NCBI GenBank assembly: GCA_900314635.1
Contig: OMVY01000004.1
Coordinates: 66,878-130,877 of the forward strand
DNA length: 64,000 bases
Reading direction: 5' to 3'
Origin: an uncultured Methanobrevibacter sp.
Lineage (GTDB): Archaea > Methanobacteriota > Methanobacteria > Methanobacteriales > Methanobacteriaceae
Part shown: positions 28,068 through 37,625 of the stretch, one piece after another
Numbering within the stretch: the first letter of the stretch is position 1
Layout: each line of letters starts with the position of its first letter
Program-made: the position numbers and the translations under genes
Notes under the pieces: generated by a model
Databases searched by the model: none
What the model was told of the DNA's origin: nothing
What the model saw: only the letters and a program-made list of their open reading frames with translations

Positions 28068-28736
28068 ATGAGTCAAATGAAAAAGGACTGCGGTTATGCT
28101 GCAGCAGAAGAAGTAAAAGACGGCCAGATTCTAGGTCTTGGAACCGGTTCAACCACTCTCTATTTTATTGAAAAAGTAGGTATGAGAGTCAGGGACGAGG
28201 GTATTGAAGTAATGGGAATTCCAACTTCATTCCAATCATCATTGCTTGCTCGCGAGTGGAATATTCCAATCACATCTCTTGACGAGCATGAGATCGACCT
28301 TGCAGTTGACGGCGCTGATGAAATCGATCCTGACTTCAACCTGATTAAAGGGGGAGGAGCTGCACATACCCTTGAGAAGATTGTGGATTATTCAGCAGAC
28401 GAGTTGATTATCATCGCAGATGAATCTAAACTTGTGGATACTCTTGGAGCCTTCCCGCTTCCTGTTGAAATTATTCCTATTTCACTCAAACCAGTCACAA
28501 AGGCATTGAATGACATGGGTGGAGAAGTAGCTATTCGTATGGGGGAGAAAAAAGACGGTCCCGTCATCACTGATAACGGTAATTTCATCCTTGATGTCAG
28601 TTTTGGCAGAATAGAAAATCCTATTGAAATGGAAGAGGAATTAAATACAATTCCAGGTGTAGTTGAAAACGGTTTGTTTACTCAAATGGTTGACAAGGTA
28701 ATCATCGGCTCTAAAGACGGTGTGAAATACTTGTAA
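28068..28736 (+). CDS. rpiA: Ribose-5-phosphate isomerase A
   Basis: 222 residues. Interconverts ribose-5-phosphate and ribulose-5-phosphate. [12 protein letters not shown] near 23-34, DGADEID at 83-89 with catalytic Asp residues, and [13 protein letters not shown] with the Lys and Glu of the active site are intact. In methanogens it supplies ribose from the RuMP route. ATG with GGTG upstream; a strong terminator begins at the base after the stop codon. Confidence 0.96.
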   Translation: MSQMKKDCGYAAAEEVKDGQILGLGTGSTTLYFIEKVGMRVRDEGIEVMGIPTSFQSSLLAREWNIPITSLDEHEIDLAVDGADEIDPDFNLIKGGGAAHTLEKIVDYSADELIIIADESKLVDTLGAFPLPVEIIPISLKPVTKALNDMGGEVAIRMGEKKDGPVITDNGNFILDVSFGRIENPIEMEEELNTIPGVVENGLFTQMVDKVIIGSKDGVKYL

Positions 28737-28780
28737 TTCAAACTTTATAAAAAGTTTGAAAAAACCTTTTTTTATTATTT
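28737..28780 (+). terminator. Terminator after rpiA
   Basis: TTCAAACTT (28737-28745) and AAGTTTGAA (28752-28760) form a perfect 9-bp stem with a 6-base loop; TTTTTTTATTATTTTTT follows. Confidence 0.82.
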
Positions 28781-29168
28781 TTTCACTGTTTTTGATTTAT
28801 TTTTATTTTTTCTATTTTTTCCTTATTTTTTATATTTAAACATTGTTTAGCTATTATTTTTTTTATTAAATTGTTATTTAGCTATTTTTTTTATCTAAAA
28901 TGGATTTTTTAGCCATATTTTTTAAAAAATTTTCAGTTATTTTTTTTTATCGAAAAATGAGCCATAATCGTTGTTTTTTTAAAATATTTACTTTATTTAT
29001 CTTTATAATTTTTTTAAAAAGCATAAAATTAAAAAAAGAAAAATGAGTTATTAATTTAAAAAAGAAAGAGAAAATGAGTTAATTAATTTAAAAAATAAAG
29101 AGAAAAAGTGTTAATTAATTTAAAAAAAGAAAAAGAAAGTAAGTGAATAATTTAAAAATAAAAGAAAT
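28781..29168. repeat. AT-rich convergent region with degenerate tandem repeats
   Basis: No gene. At 28840-28960 a loosely repeated TTTAGCTATTTTTTTTAT/TTTTTTAGCCATATTTTT pattern. At 29030-29160 four degenerate copies of TAATTTAAAAAAGAAAGAGA followed by AAATGAGTTAAT (spacing about 33-37 bp). On the minus strand the latter give successive U-tracts after the flavoprotein gene that ends at 29169. Confidence 0.7.
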
Positions 29169-30503
29169 TTAATGGAATTTCTTGCTTACTTCTTCTACAG
29201 CAAGTACCAGAGGATCGGTAACCATAGATACAGGAGGCGCATAAGCGAACTCCATATTACTTAAATCATAACATGTAAGTCCTTCGGTAATGGCCAGGGT
29301 CATGGTATCGATTCTCTCAGCCACACGCTCTTCAGCAATTATCTGGCATCCTATTATCTTTCCGTCTGCATCACAGATGACTTTCACATTCATAGGCTTT
29401 GCATTAGGATAATATCTTGCTCTTGTAAGCGCTTCAACTTTCTCTGTTACAGACTTGATGTTGTTCTGCTGTGCGAATATTGTTGTGAGTCCTACTGCAC
29501 CGAATTCCAGTCTGCCGACTTTTGTAACCATGGAATTGAGAACAGGATTGAATTTTGATTTCCTGCCGGTAATTGTTTTAGCCAATGTCTTTGCCTGGCG
29601 GACTGCAGTTGTTCCAAGCTGGGATATGGTATTTGCTTTTAAAATTGCGCTGAATGATTCAACACAGTCTCCAACAGCATAAACATCCTCAACGCTGGTT
29701 TCCATTTGTTCGGAAACTATGATTCCCCATCTTCCTGTTTCGCATCCAATCATGTTTGCCAGAGTAAGTTCGGCTCTTACTCCAGTGGAGAGGATGATCA
29801 TTTCGGCATCCACTTCGGTTCCATCATCGAATACGGCGGTTTTAACTTTTTCATCTTCGCCTTTAAGCTCTGTAATAGGCTGTCCAAGCATCAAGCGGAT
29901 TCCCTCGCTTTCAAGGTATCCTTCGATGATTCTGGACATGTCTGGATCAAGTGAGCGAGGAACGATTTGAGGCAGCATCTCGCATAATGTGACTTCAAGT
30001 CCCATCTCCTTGAAGGCATATGCTATTTCGATTCCGATAAGTCCAGCACCGGTTACAAGTGCTGATTTGCAGTTTTTAGCATATTCCTTGACCTCTTTTC
30101 CATCATCAAGGGTTCTTATCTTGAATACTCCTTCAAGATCAACTCCTTTCATTGGAGGAACGAAAGGACTTCCTCCTGTTGCCAGAACCAGCTTGTCGTA
30201 TTTCATTTTCTTTTCGACATTGTCTTTGACATAAGTGATTTCCTTTTTGTCCTTGTCGACTGCTGTTACTTCTGTTTCAAGATTGATTTCAATGTTTTTC
30301 TTTGCATAATCCTCAGGGCTTCTCATTACAATATCTTCAAAGGAAGGTATTGTATTGCTTATTACGTATGGAATAGCACATGGAGAGTAGGAAACATATC
30401 TGTCTCTTGTAAATACTGTGATTTCAATCTCTTCATCTAGTTTTCTGATATTTGAAGCTGTTGATATACCGCCAGCTCCGCCACCTATAATGACCACTTT
30501 CAT
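29169..30503 (-). CDS. FAD/NAD(P)-dependent oxidoreductase of the CoA-disulfide reductase / NADH oxidase group
   Basis: 444 residues. GGGAGGISTASNIRKLD at 7-23 is the FAD-binding motif; SYSPCAIPYVI at 39-49 carries the single redox-active Cys that defines CoA-disulfide reductases, persulfide reductases and NADH oxidases; ALVTGAGLIGIEIAYAFKEMG near 148-168 binds NAD(P)H; VEDVYAVGDCVES closes the FAD site. The C-terminal dimerisation domain is present, with no rhodanese fusion. In methanogens such enzymes may reduce CoA disulfide, polysulfide or oxygen; sequence alone does not decide. Confidence 0.9.
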   Translation of the reverse strand: MKVVIIGGGAGGISTASNIRKLDEEIEITVFTRDRYVSYSPCAIPYVISNTIPSFEDIVMRSPEDYAKKNIEINLETEVTAVDKDKKEITYVKDNVEKKMKYDKLVLATGGSPFVPPMKGVDLEGVFKIRTLDDGKEVKEYAKNCKSALVTGAGLIGIEIAYAFKEMGLEVTLCEMLPQIVPRSLDPDMSRIIEGYLESEGIRLMLGQPITELKGEDEKVKTAVFDDGTEVDAEMIILSTGVRAELTLANMIGCETGRWGIIVSEQMETSVEDVYAVGDCVESFSAILKANTISQLGTTAVRQAKTLAKTITGRKSKFNPVLNSMVTKVGRLEFGAVGLTTIFAQQNNIKSVTEKVEALTRARYYPNAKPMNVKVICDADGKIIGCQIIAEERVAERIDTMTLAITEGLTCYDLSNMEFAYAPPVSMVTDPLVLAVEEVSKKFH

Positions 30504-30856
30504 TTGCTCAAATCCTTATTGAAATATTTCACATATTTAAAATACAAATGTTTTACAAAATTTAAAAAAATTATAAAAATGAAATAACGATTATAATTTT
30601 TGTAGTTTTTTTCTTCTAATTTTTTACTAACTGTTCAATTTATTATTTTTTTATATTCTAAAAATGAACATTTAGTTAGATATATTTTGTAAAATTATAA
30701 TATATATACTCTTTTATTCTGGGGGATTTTTTAAATTTGAATTTCAAAATAAAACTATTTATAATAGTAGAGATTACTTTAATATAGATTAGCATAATTT
30801 TAACTATTTCAAAATATGAAAAAATATTTTTTTTAAATAAATTAACAGGTGATTAG
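30504..30856. promoter_or_regulatory. Divergent promoter region, flavoprotein / small membrane protein
   Basis: 353 bp. TATA-like AATTATAATATATATACTC is at 30693-30711, and ACTATTTATAATAGTAG at 30754-30770 is an imperfect palindrome. GTGATTAG precedes the plus-strand ATG 30857. No gene seen. Confidence 0.4.
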
Positions 30857-31078
30857 ATGCAATTTAATGGAGGACCAATTCCTTGGAACTACAGAGAACT
30901 TTTAACCAAGATTGGAATGCTGATAGGCGCAGTCATTATCATTTATGCGGTACTTTGGATACTGGCTGAACTAAAACTGATTCCAGTCATCATATTCGCG
31001 TTATTCCCTCAGGTTGTATTGCTTTTAGTAGGCATATTCGTATTTTATCAAGCCTACAAGCGCTGGAAAACTTTTTAA
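30857..31078 (+). CDS. Small two-helix membrane protein
   Basis: 73 residues with GGTGAT before the ATG. Two hydrophobic segments (about 18-38 and 42-63), a short amphipathic N-terminus with NGGPIPWNYRELL and a basic C-terminus (YKRWKTF). No known domain. It precedes metG by 300 bp, and I believe small membrane proteins occur at this place in related genomes, but I could not check. Confidence 0.7.
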   Translation: MQFNGGPIPWNYRELLTKIGMLIGAVIIIYAVLWILAELKLIPVIIFALFPQVVLLLVGIFVFYQAYKRWKTF

Positions 31079-31381
31079 AACATCATTTTAATTTTTATTT
31101 TTTTTTATTTTGCTCTTTTTAAAAAATTTATTTTCTTTTCCAATTCTTATTTTTTCAAATACTCATTTTGCAATTATTAACTTTTATTTTACACAATCTT
31201 GGACATTTTTTTATAATTTTTTCTCACTTTTATACATTAGTTATATATAGATATTAAAACATAATTTATATTGTTAAATTATTAATCAGTATTATATTTT
31301 TTTTTGATGATAATTTAATTATTAAATAAAAATCATTTACTTACTATTAAACTTATAAAATGCTTTAATCGGAGGAAAAAG

Positions 31382-33373
31382 ATGACTAAAATATTTATTT
31401 CATGTGCGCTTCCATATGCAAACGGTCCATGCCATCTTGGACATCTGCGTTCAACTTATATACCTGCAGACATTTATGCAAGATATAATAGAATGGCTGG
31501 AAACGATGTGCTGATGGTTTGTGCAACTGATGAACATGGAACTCCTATTGCTGTAAAGGCTGAACAGGAGGGAATCCCCCCTATAGATGTAGCAAAACGT
31601 TATCACGACATGATTGCTGAGGATATTAAATCATGCGATATCACATTGGATAACTTTACAAGAACCACTGATGACATGCACACACAGATTTCTCAGGATT
31701 TCTTCAAATATCTTTATGATGAAGGATTGATTTATGAACAGGCAATAGAGCAGCTTTACTGTGAAAACTGCAATAAATTTCTGCCTGACAGATATGTGGA
31801 GGGAATATGTCCCCACTGCGGTGCCGATGCAAGGGGAGACCACTGTGAAATGTGCGGAAGGGCATTGGACCCTGTCGAACTTGAAGAGCCACGCTGCCTT
31901 ACCTGCGGCCATACTCCAGTAATCAAACAGACAACACAATACTTCTTCAAGTTGAGCGCATTCCAGAAGGATCTCGAGGAATATATTGAGACCAATGAGA
32001 AACTTCCTGCCAATGTGCGCAACTATGCACGTAACTGGCTGAAAGACGGCCTTACAGACTGGATTTTCACAAGAGACATGGACTGGGGTATTCCTGTTCC
32101 TCTAGAGGGAGCTGAAGGCAAGGTTCTTTACGTATGGGCTGAAGCGTTCCTCGGATATCTCTCATCTGCGGCTCAATGGTCCAGAAAATCCGGAAAAGCA
32201 TGGGAGGAATATTGGGACGACTATGTTGTTCACTTTATAGGAAAAGACATTATTTACCACCACGCTCTCTTCTGGCCTGCAATGCTTAAGGGCCATGGAT
32301 GCAAGCTCCCTGATGACATCTTTGCAGGAGAGTTCCTTTCTCTTGAAGGACGCAAGATGTCCACCAGCAAGAACTGGGTTGTATGGGTTGCAGACTTTGT
32401 GAAGGACTTCGACAGCGACCTGCTCAGATATTATCTTACCATAAACGCACCATTGAACAAGGATACTGATTTCTCATGGGATGAGTTCCAAAGAAGAATC
32501 AATGACGAGCTTGCAGACATAATAGGAAACTTCCTTCACAGGACATTCACTTTCACCAAGAAGTTCTTTGACATGAAAGTGCCTGAATATGCAAACCCTT
32601 CACAAGCTGATTTGGAATTTGAAGCTGAAATCAAAGCCCTTCCAGATACCGTTGCAGCATGCATCGAAGACATGGAATTTAGAGATGGACTAGTTGAAAT
32701 TGAAAGGGTTACAAAACTTGCAAACAAGTATTTCAACGACCAGGAACCATGGAAGGCTGTAAAGGAAGACAAGCAAAAAGCGGCAAACTGCCTGTATTTA
32801 TCCAATCAGATGTGCAAGGCTCTTGCAGTATTATTAAAGCCTTATATTCCAAGAAGTGCGGATAAGATCTGTGATATTTTAAATATTTCTAATGACAATT
32901 CATGGGATGATGCAAATGTATTCCTTGAAACAGGACATGAAATAAGCAAGGCCAAGCCGTTATTCAAGAAAATCGAAGACGAAGTTATTGAAGCTCAAAA
33001 GGAAAAGTTATATAAAAACCTGGAAAGCCAGGAAAAAGAAGTTGAAGAGGTAGATCATATGGATTTAATTACTATTGATGAATTTGCAAAAGTTGAAATC
33101 AGAATCGGACAAATCAAGGAATGTGAAAAGATTAAAAAGTCAAACAAGCTGCTCAAGACCCAGATTGATATTGGAGACAAGACCATTCAGGTCATTGCAG
33201 GTCTTGGAAAAAGATACGCTCCTGAGGACTTGATTGGCAAGAAAGTGCCTGTTGTCGTCAACCTGCAGCCTGCCAAATTAATGGGCGAGGAATCCCAGGG
33301 AATGATAATGGCTACTGAAAGCGCAGCTATTTTAACTCCTGACGATTGTGAAATCGGCGAATTATTGATGTAA
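31382..33373 (+). CDS. metG: Methionyl-tRNA synthetase with C-terminal tRNA-binding domain
   Basis: 663 residues. [21 protein letters not shown] near 8-28 holds the HIGH motif (HLGH). Four CxxC knuckles (CENC, CPHC, CEMC, CLTC) between 123 and 180 bind zinc. KMSTSKNW near 330 is the KMSKS loop. The C-terminal ~110 residues ([14 protein letters not shown] ... [14 protein letters not shown]) are an EMAPII/Trbp111-type OB fold, fused here and separate in some archaea. ATG with GGAGG. Upstream of DUF530, an order typical of the group. Confidence 0.97.
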   Translation: MTKIFISCALPYANGPCHLGHLRSTYIPADIYARYNRMAGNDVLMVCATDEHGTPIAVKAEQEGIPPIDVAKRYHDMIAEDIKSCDITLDNFTRTTDDMHTQISQDFFKYLYDEGLIYEQAIEQLYCENCNKFLPDRYVEGICPHCGADARGDHCEMCGRALDPVELEEPRCLTCGHTPVIKQTTQYFFKLSAFQKDLEEYIETNEKLPANVRNYARNWLKDGLTDWIFTRDMDWGIPVPLEGAEGKVLYVWAEAFLGYLSSAAQWSRKSGKAWEEYWDDYVVHFIGKDIIYHHALFWPAMLKGHGCKLPDDIFAGEFLSLEGRKMSTSKNWVVWVADFVKDFDSDLLRYYLTINAPLNKDTDFSWDEFQRRINDELADIIGNFLHRTFTFTKKFFDMKVPEYANPSQADLEFEAEIKALPDTVAACIEDMEFRDGLVEIERVTKLANKYFNDQEPWKAVKEDKQKAANCLYLSNQMCKALAVLLKPYIPRSADKICDILNISNDNSWDDANVFLETGHEISKAKPLFKKIEDEVIEAQKEKLYKNLESQEKEVEEVDHMDLITIDEFAKVEIRIGQIKECEKIKKSNKLLKTQIDIGDKTIQVIAGLGKRYAPEDLIGKKVPVVVNLQPAKLMGEESQGMIMATESAAILTPDDCEIGELLM

Positions 33374-33526
33374 ATAAAATATTTTAAAAAAAGGATATTT
33401 TTAAATAGTTGGGATTTAATCATATTCTTAGAAGATTTTTCAAATGATACTATTTGAATATTATTCTTTGTTCAATTTTAAATTTTAACTGGTTATATTT
33501 TAAAATAAAACAACGGAGGTGAGCAT

Positions 33527-35098
33527 ATGGATGAATCTGGAATGATTACTGAGTCAGAACAATTTCTAAATGAAATTGAGAGAAAAGGAATTGATGCAGG
33601 TAATTTAAATGATCTTGACTCATTTTTAAAAGTTTACAATTATTTGTCTTCAAATTTGGAAAAGCTTCAGGAAATGAGAGAGCTTATGGATGAAAGTGGT
33701 TATACTGCTCCATATCGTTCATTGAATCGTTATGGTTCAACAAATGCCACCAACGAAGTTGTTTATGAAGATTTAACTGAAATAAACAGATATAATCAAT
33801 ATTTTAGGATGAAGGCTTCTGCAAAGCGCAACAGTCTTGACAGAGTCAAATCAGCTATTGCAGCCCATAAAATCGCATTGGGACACCTGGATGAATATGC
33901 TAAAATCAGATGCTGTGAGTGCAGAAAATCCTACCGCGCTTCAAGTTTTGTTGAACGTGGCATGGTGTGCAAATGCGGATGTGAGGACTTCGAATTTAAA
34001 ATCAATCATTCAGGCATTCACCGCCTTGAAATAATTCAGTATCTTCCTTTATCTGGAAATTATATGGTTTTAATGTCTGGCTTGTCAAATTGGGCAAGGG
34101 AATCCTTTAAAAGAATCTTGAATCTGCTGAAGCAGAAAAGGAGGGGTGTTGTCAAAACAGTATCTCCAATCATTAAGGTCTTGGAGAATGGCCGATGGAT
34201 TAGAAAAAGGGTTCCTCTTGAATCAGAATTCGCAGACACCTATGAAGAGGAAGTTCGAAGAAGATATGGTAAGAATGTCCGCATAGAGCGTTTGGAATTT
34301 CACAGAACCAAGCCTACAATTGTAAATGACAAGCACACACGCACAGCCTTGGCACTGGCTTATGCAAGACATGCTGAGGAGATTGTTGAAAGGCACGGTC
34401 ATGAATATCTGGAAGAGACTTTTGAAAACCTTGACAAGCTTGAGATATATGATGAAATCAAAAGTTCTGTCAGGCTGGAGAATCCTGAGTTTATTGAAAA
34501 CGAGGATGATCTTGAAGACTATAGACAAGACCGCGAAACCATGCTTTTAAAGGAAATGGGTCTTGTGGATGATTATGGCAATCTTTATCACAGATTGAGG
34601 AAGGATTTAATCAAAAGAGAGGATATCTATGACAAGCTATTTGCTGAAATAGCTCCTACTTTGATTCTCTGGGACATTTCCAAATATTACTTATGCACTT
34701 CAAGTGACAGGAGAAAGCGTTATGGAAGTCCATTCCCATATATTAGAACCGATATCGACAGACAGCAGCGCAGGGTCTTCCAGAATTCCCATTTCAAGGT
34801 AGTCAGATTCTTGAAGGAAAAGGAAAACGAGCATATACTTTCAGTTCCTGAAATGGATTTGCTTTTGTATAAGAAGTTTAAATTTGAACGCCAGATTAAG
34901 AATGCAAATATCAAGTTGAATTATGCCGCTCTCGGTCCTGCAATCATATATACGAACTCTGATTATTCAATCAATGAAGTCTCTCGTGCATTTAAAGTCG
35001 GTGAGAAAAGTGTTAAAAGGGAGATTGACAATATTCAAAGCTTCCAGAAACCGCGCAGTAAAAAATCAAGACAATTTTTAGATATGATCAAGAATTAA
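33527..35098 (+). CDS. DUF530 family protein
   Basis: 523 residues from ATG with GGAGGTGAG. Large soluble protein found in Methanobacteriales and Methanococcales. A zinc-ribbon-like cluster, CCECRKS and CKCGC, lies at about 127-150. The middle part is highly charged with long helices; the C-terminal part resembles a helix-turn-helix (SINEVSRAFKVGEKSVKREID near 485-505). A nucleic-acid-related role is inference from the zinc ribbon, the basic patches and the neighbouring metG and primase genes; no activity is known. Confidence 0.85.
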   Translation: MDESGMITESEQFLNEIERKGIDAGNLNDLDSFLKVYNYLSSNLEKLQEMRELMDESGYTAPYRSLNRYGSTNATNEVVYEDLTEINRYNQYFRMKASAKRNSLDRVKSAIAAHKIALGHLDEYAKIRCCECRKSYRASSFVERGMVCKCGCEDFEFKINHSGIHRLEIIQYLPLSGNYMVLMSGLSNWARESFKRILNLLKQKRRGVVKTVSPIIKVLENGRWIRKRVPLESEFADTYEEEVRRRYGKNVRIERLEFHRTKPTIVNDKHTRTALALAYARHAEEIVERHGHEYLEETFENLDKLEIYDEIKSSVRLENPEFIENEDDLEDYRQDRETMLLKEMGLVDDYGNLYHRLRKDLIKREDIYDKLFAEIAPTLILWDISKYYLCTSSDRRKRYGSPFPYIRTDIDRQQRRVFQNSHFKVVRFLKEKENEHILSVPEMDLLLYKKFKFERQIKNANIKLNYAALGPAIIYTNSDYSINEVSRAFKVGEKSVKREIDNIQSFQKPRSKKSRQFLDMIKN

Positions 35099-35287
35099 AC
35101 ATTTAAATTTTTTGAATTTTCATAATTATGGTTAAAAATTATTGAATTTTGAATTCCTAGCAAAATTTTAGATATTTTTTAAATTATAAATTATTTGCTC
35201 TTTATTTTTAATTTTTATAGTTTTCAGAGATTAAAATCAGAATCTATGGTATTATTTTTAAAATTCCTTTAAAAGAGGGTGTTTCAT

Positions 35288-35923
35288 TTGGATGAATTTG
35301 ATGATTATGATGATTTCGATGATGATTTTGATGATGACTTCTCCAGTTTTGATGATGATTTTGATGATGACTTCTCCAGTTTTGATGAGGAATACAATAA
35401 GGAGGACATTGATCTTTTCGATGAAAAGCCTCCGGAATCCGATTATGACATCAATGCGAGGGAAGTTCATATTTCAACACAGCTGACTTCACGAAAGATC
35501 ATCGAGCTCATGGACAATTATCCCTCTTTGAAGAGAATAACATGTCCGCAAAGCATTTACAATAGAATATCACCGAAATATATAGATGTTTTATCTGATT
35601 TGGGGGTTTCAATCGGTGTCAAATACAATTGGGGAAAGAAGAAATATTCGAAAGAGGAGATTTCAGACGTCATCGATTTATTAAACGAGGGCAAAGATGC
35701 GGGAGAAGTTTCAAATCAGCTGGATATTCCATTGAAAAGAGTGAATTATTTCAAATCCAAATATTATTATATGGTTAAGGTGAATAATCGCAAAAAGAAG
35801 TATGATGATGAAACCAGAGACAGGTTGATATCATTAAAGGAAAATGGATTGAAGCCTAAGGAAATATCCCTTCAAGAGAATATTCCTCTTAGGACTGTTT
35901 ATTATATTTTAAATAAAAAATAG
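35288..35923 (+). CDS. Acidic-tailed protein with two HTH-like modules
   Basis: 211 residues from TTG 35288; the GTG at 35279 lies in the ribosome site GAGGGTG. Residues 1-40 are almost purely Asp and Phe (FDDDFDDDFSS twice, from a 33-bp DNA duplication). After a linker, residues 70-125 include strands such as LKRITCPQSIY, then two homologous helix-turn-helix-like segments: SKEEISDVIDLLNEGKDAGE near 125-160 and DETRDRLISLKENGLKPKEI near 175-205. Looks like a DNA-binding protein with a DNA-mimic-like acidic tail. Converges with the pilin genes. Confidence 0.7.
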   Translation: MDEFDDYDDFDDDFDDDFSSFDDDFDDDFSSFDEEYNKEDIDLFDEKPPESDYDINAREVHISTQLTSRKIIELMDNYPSLKRITCPQSIYNRISPKYIDVLSDLGVSIGVKYNWGKKKYSKEEISDVIDLLNEGKDAGEVSNQLDIPLKRVNYFKSKYYYMVKVNNRKKKYDDETRDRLISLKENGLKPKEISLQENIPLRTVYYILNKK

Positions 35924-35929
35924 TGCAAT

Positions 35930-36040
35930 TCAGATTGCAATCAGTGTCACTGCAGCAACAATTCCTGCTGTTTTATTAAAGAATCTACTGTGTAATTGCT
36001 TGCAAGAACATCTCTTATTTTTTTTAATTTTTGAATGCAT
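35930..36040 (-). CDS. Possible 36-residue membrane peptide coupled to the pilin-like gene
   Basis: ATG 36040 overlaps nothing but lies one base after the stop codon of the upstream gene (TGA 36042-36044), so it could be translated by coupling. Basic N-terminus with CSC, then a hydrophobic segment FFNKTAGIVAAVTLIAI that could span the membrane. No ribosome site of its own is seen. Too short for a firm call. Confidence 0.4.
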   Translation of the reverse strand: MHSKIKKNKRCSCKQLHSRFFNKTAGIVAAVTLIAI

Positions 36041-36041
36041 T

Positions 36042-36545
36042 TCATACCCATTCCACATTGGCAGTTGTAAAACTGTAGCTGTCTGAAAATGCTGGGTTAT
36101 ACAGTTTATTGCTGATGTTCTCGCTTTTAAAGGAATCAACTATGCTTTTTCGCATATTGTAATTTATTCGCTCTCCTAGTGATTCCTTTTCCTCTTTTGT
36201 TTGTATATTTGGAGAGCTTGCATAAACTTTCAGCTGGATTCTGGTTTTATTTAAGGAGTCTTTTCCTTTTTCTGTCTTTTTGATATTTATTATGTGTATG
36301 TATTTAGGATTTAACATCCCCTGCTTTTCGATATTGCCTGAGTAGTTTTTATAGGACTCCTGTGGAAATATTGCCATTCCATTGCCTGATGCTCCATTGA
36401 ACGCACCTTGTTCTGCTGCAAGCATGGCCATGTTCAATTCATTCGCGCTGCCTGCAATGATTGTTATTGAAATTATGATTATGATTATAAAACTTAAAAT
36501 CAAGATCAATTCGACTGTGATCTGGCCTTTATTGTTTAGTTTCAT
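36042..36545 (-). CDS. Pilin-like protein with class III-type signal
   Basis: 167 residues. NKGQITVELILILSFIIIIII at about 4-24 matches the archaeal class III (type IV pilin-like) signal: a short basic leader, then Q-x-T-x-E followed by a hydrophobic helix; processing by an EppA/FlaK-type peptidase before Gln would be expected. The rest is a soluble extracellular domain, polar, with KIHIINIKKTEKG-like (YIHIINIKKTEKG) strands. May be a minor pilin or an assembly factor of an adhesion pilus. Second of two such genes. Confidence 0.75.
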   Translation of the reverse strand: MKLNNKGQITVELILILSFIIIIIISITIIAGSANELNMAMLAAEQGAFNGASGNGMAIFPQESYKNYSGNIEKQGMLNPKYIHIINIKKTEKGKDSLNKTRIQLKVYASSPNIQTKEEKESLGERINYNMRKSIVDSFKSENISNKLYNPAFSDSYSFTTANVEWV

Positions 36546-36623
36546 TCAAACACCTTTTTTTATTTTCTATTAATTTTAACTCTGTTTAAATTTCACTTTA
36601 ATCGAGATTCTAATATGATTTTT

Positions 36624-37088
36624 TCAGCTTGTTATTGGCCTTATTAGAATGGAGCTTTGATTGAAAAGCTTGGTTTGATTGTCATCAACTAGAATCTTTT
36701 CTATGGAATAGCTGTTTCCACTATAAAGCTCTATTTCATCTAATGATTCGTTATTAGCATTTACAAGCTTGATGGGACTTATCTGCGTTTTTCCTTTTTT
36801 ATTATTGAATTCCAGATCGACCTCATTGGATTTGACAGTAATTTTATAACTGTGGTTTGCTATTTTTTCCATTAAGTCAATTCTTTTTATAAATCCATAG
36901 CTGTTTGAATTCACTTCATTGATTGAACCGCTGATATTGTCTAAGAGAATCCTTGCTGATGCTTCTTCATTCAATTCAATATTTGCATTCAAATTGTCAT
37001 CAAGCAGAGGCATAAGAGTTATAAGAAGCAATATTCCTATGATTATGCAGAATACATATTCGATGTTTAATAGTCCTTTAGAATCCAT
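36624..37088 (-). CDS. Pilin-like protein, first of the pair
   Basis: 154 residues. Begins MDSKGLLNIEYVFCIIIGILLL: a three-residue leader, KG, then the E at the +5-like position and a hydrophobic helix, as in archaeal prepilins. Downstream domain is polar with several N-x-S/T sequons and a strand-rich pattern (SYKITVKSNEVDLEFNN). Followed after 78 bp by the second pilin-like gene. Substrate surfaces and partners are unknown; other pilus genes are not in the window. Confidence 0.7.
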   Translation of the reverse strand: MDSKGLLNIEYVFCIIIGILLLITLMPLLDDNLNANIELNEEASARILLDNISGSINEVNSNSYGFIKRIDLMEKIANHSYKITVKSNEVDLEFNNKKGKTQISPIKLVNANNESLDEIELYSGNSYSIEKILVDDNQTKLFNQSSILIRPITS

Positions 37089-37625
37089 GAAAATACTTTA
37101 ATCTTCATAATATTTAATAATTCACTTTAAATTCATATTATTTTTATTATTTGTTCTTATTTTTTCATTTTAATACTAATTTATTAATTTAATACTATTT
37201 TAATTAGTTTATGATATTTTTTGGGTTGGTTTTTATTTTGGTGTGTTTGTGTGGTTTTTTGGGTTGGTTTTTATTATGTTCTGTTTTTATTGCTCATTCT
37301 AATATTCAAATAGCTATTTTATTGATTATAACAGGTAAAAAATTTTCTTCTTTTTTTGAATAAACAATTATTTAAGTGGAAAGAATAATAATATTATTAG
37401 AAATGATTTATAATAATGAGATTAATTTTCAGCTATGAATCTGTCATAGTTTAAATTAATTTTTACTATTAATAAATCAATATCATTTTAAAAAGTTATT
37501 GAATTAATTATCATTATCTTAATTTAAATTAATCAATATTATTTTTAATATTTTTAGAATGATAACATCAACATATATCAATCTATTATCATATCATCTA
37601 TTAAATTAAACGGGAGGAAGAAGAC
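37089..37625. promoter_or_regulatory. Divergent region, pilin-like genes / priL
   Basis: 537 bp with no gene. It has a G/T-rich duplicated block at 37217-37276, a TATA-like ACATATATCAATC near 37572, and GGGAGGAAG before the priL ATG. The remainder is AT-rich. Confidence 0.45.
37217..37276 (+). repeat. G/T-rich duplicated block
   Basis: TTTTTTGGGTTGGTTTTTAT occurs at 37217 and again at 37255, with TTGGTGTGTTTGTGTGG between them. Nearly A/C-free over 45 bp, unlike all surrounding DNA. Confidence 0.8.

Noticed and set aside
35930-36139. 69-codon version of the small membrane peptide
   Set aside because: The extra N-terminal part overlaps the end of the pilin-like gene in another frame; only the 36-codon form starting after the stop is plausible.
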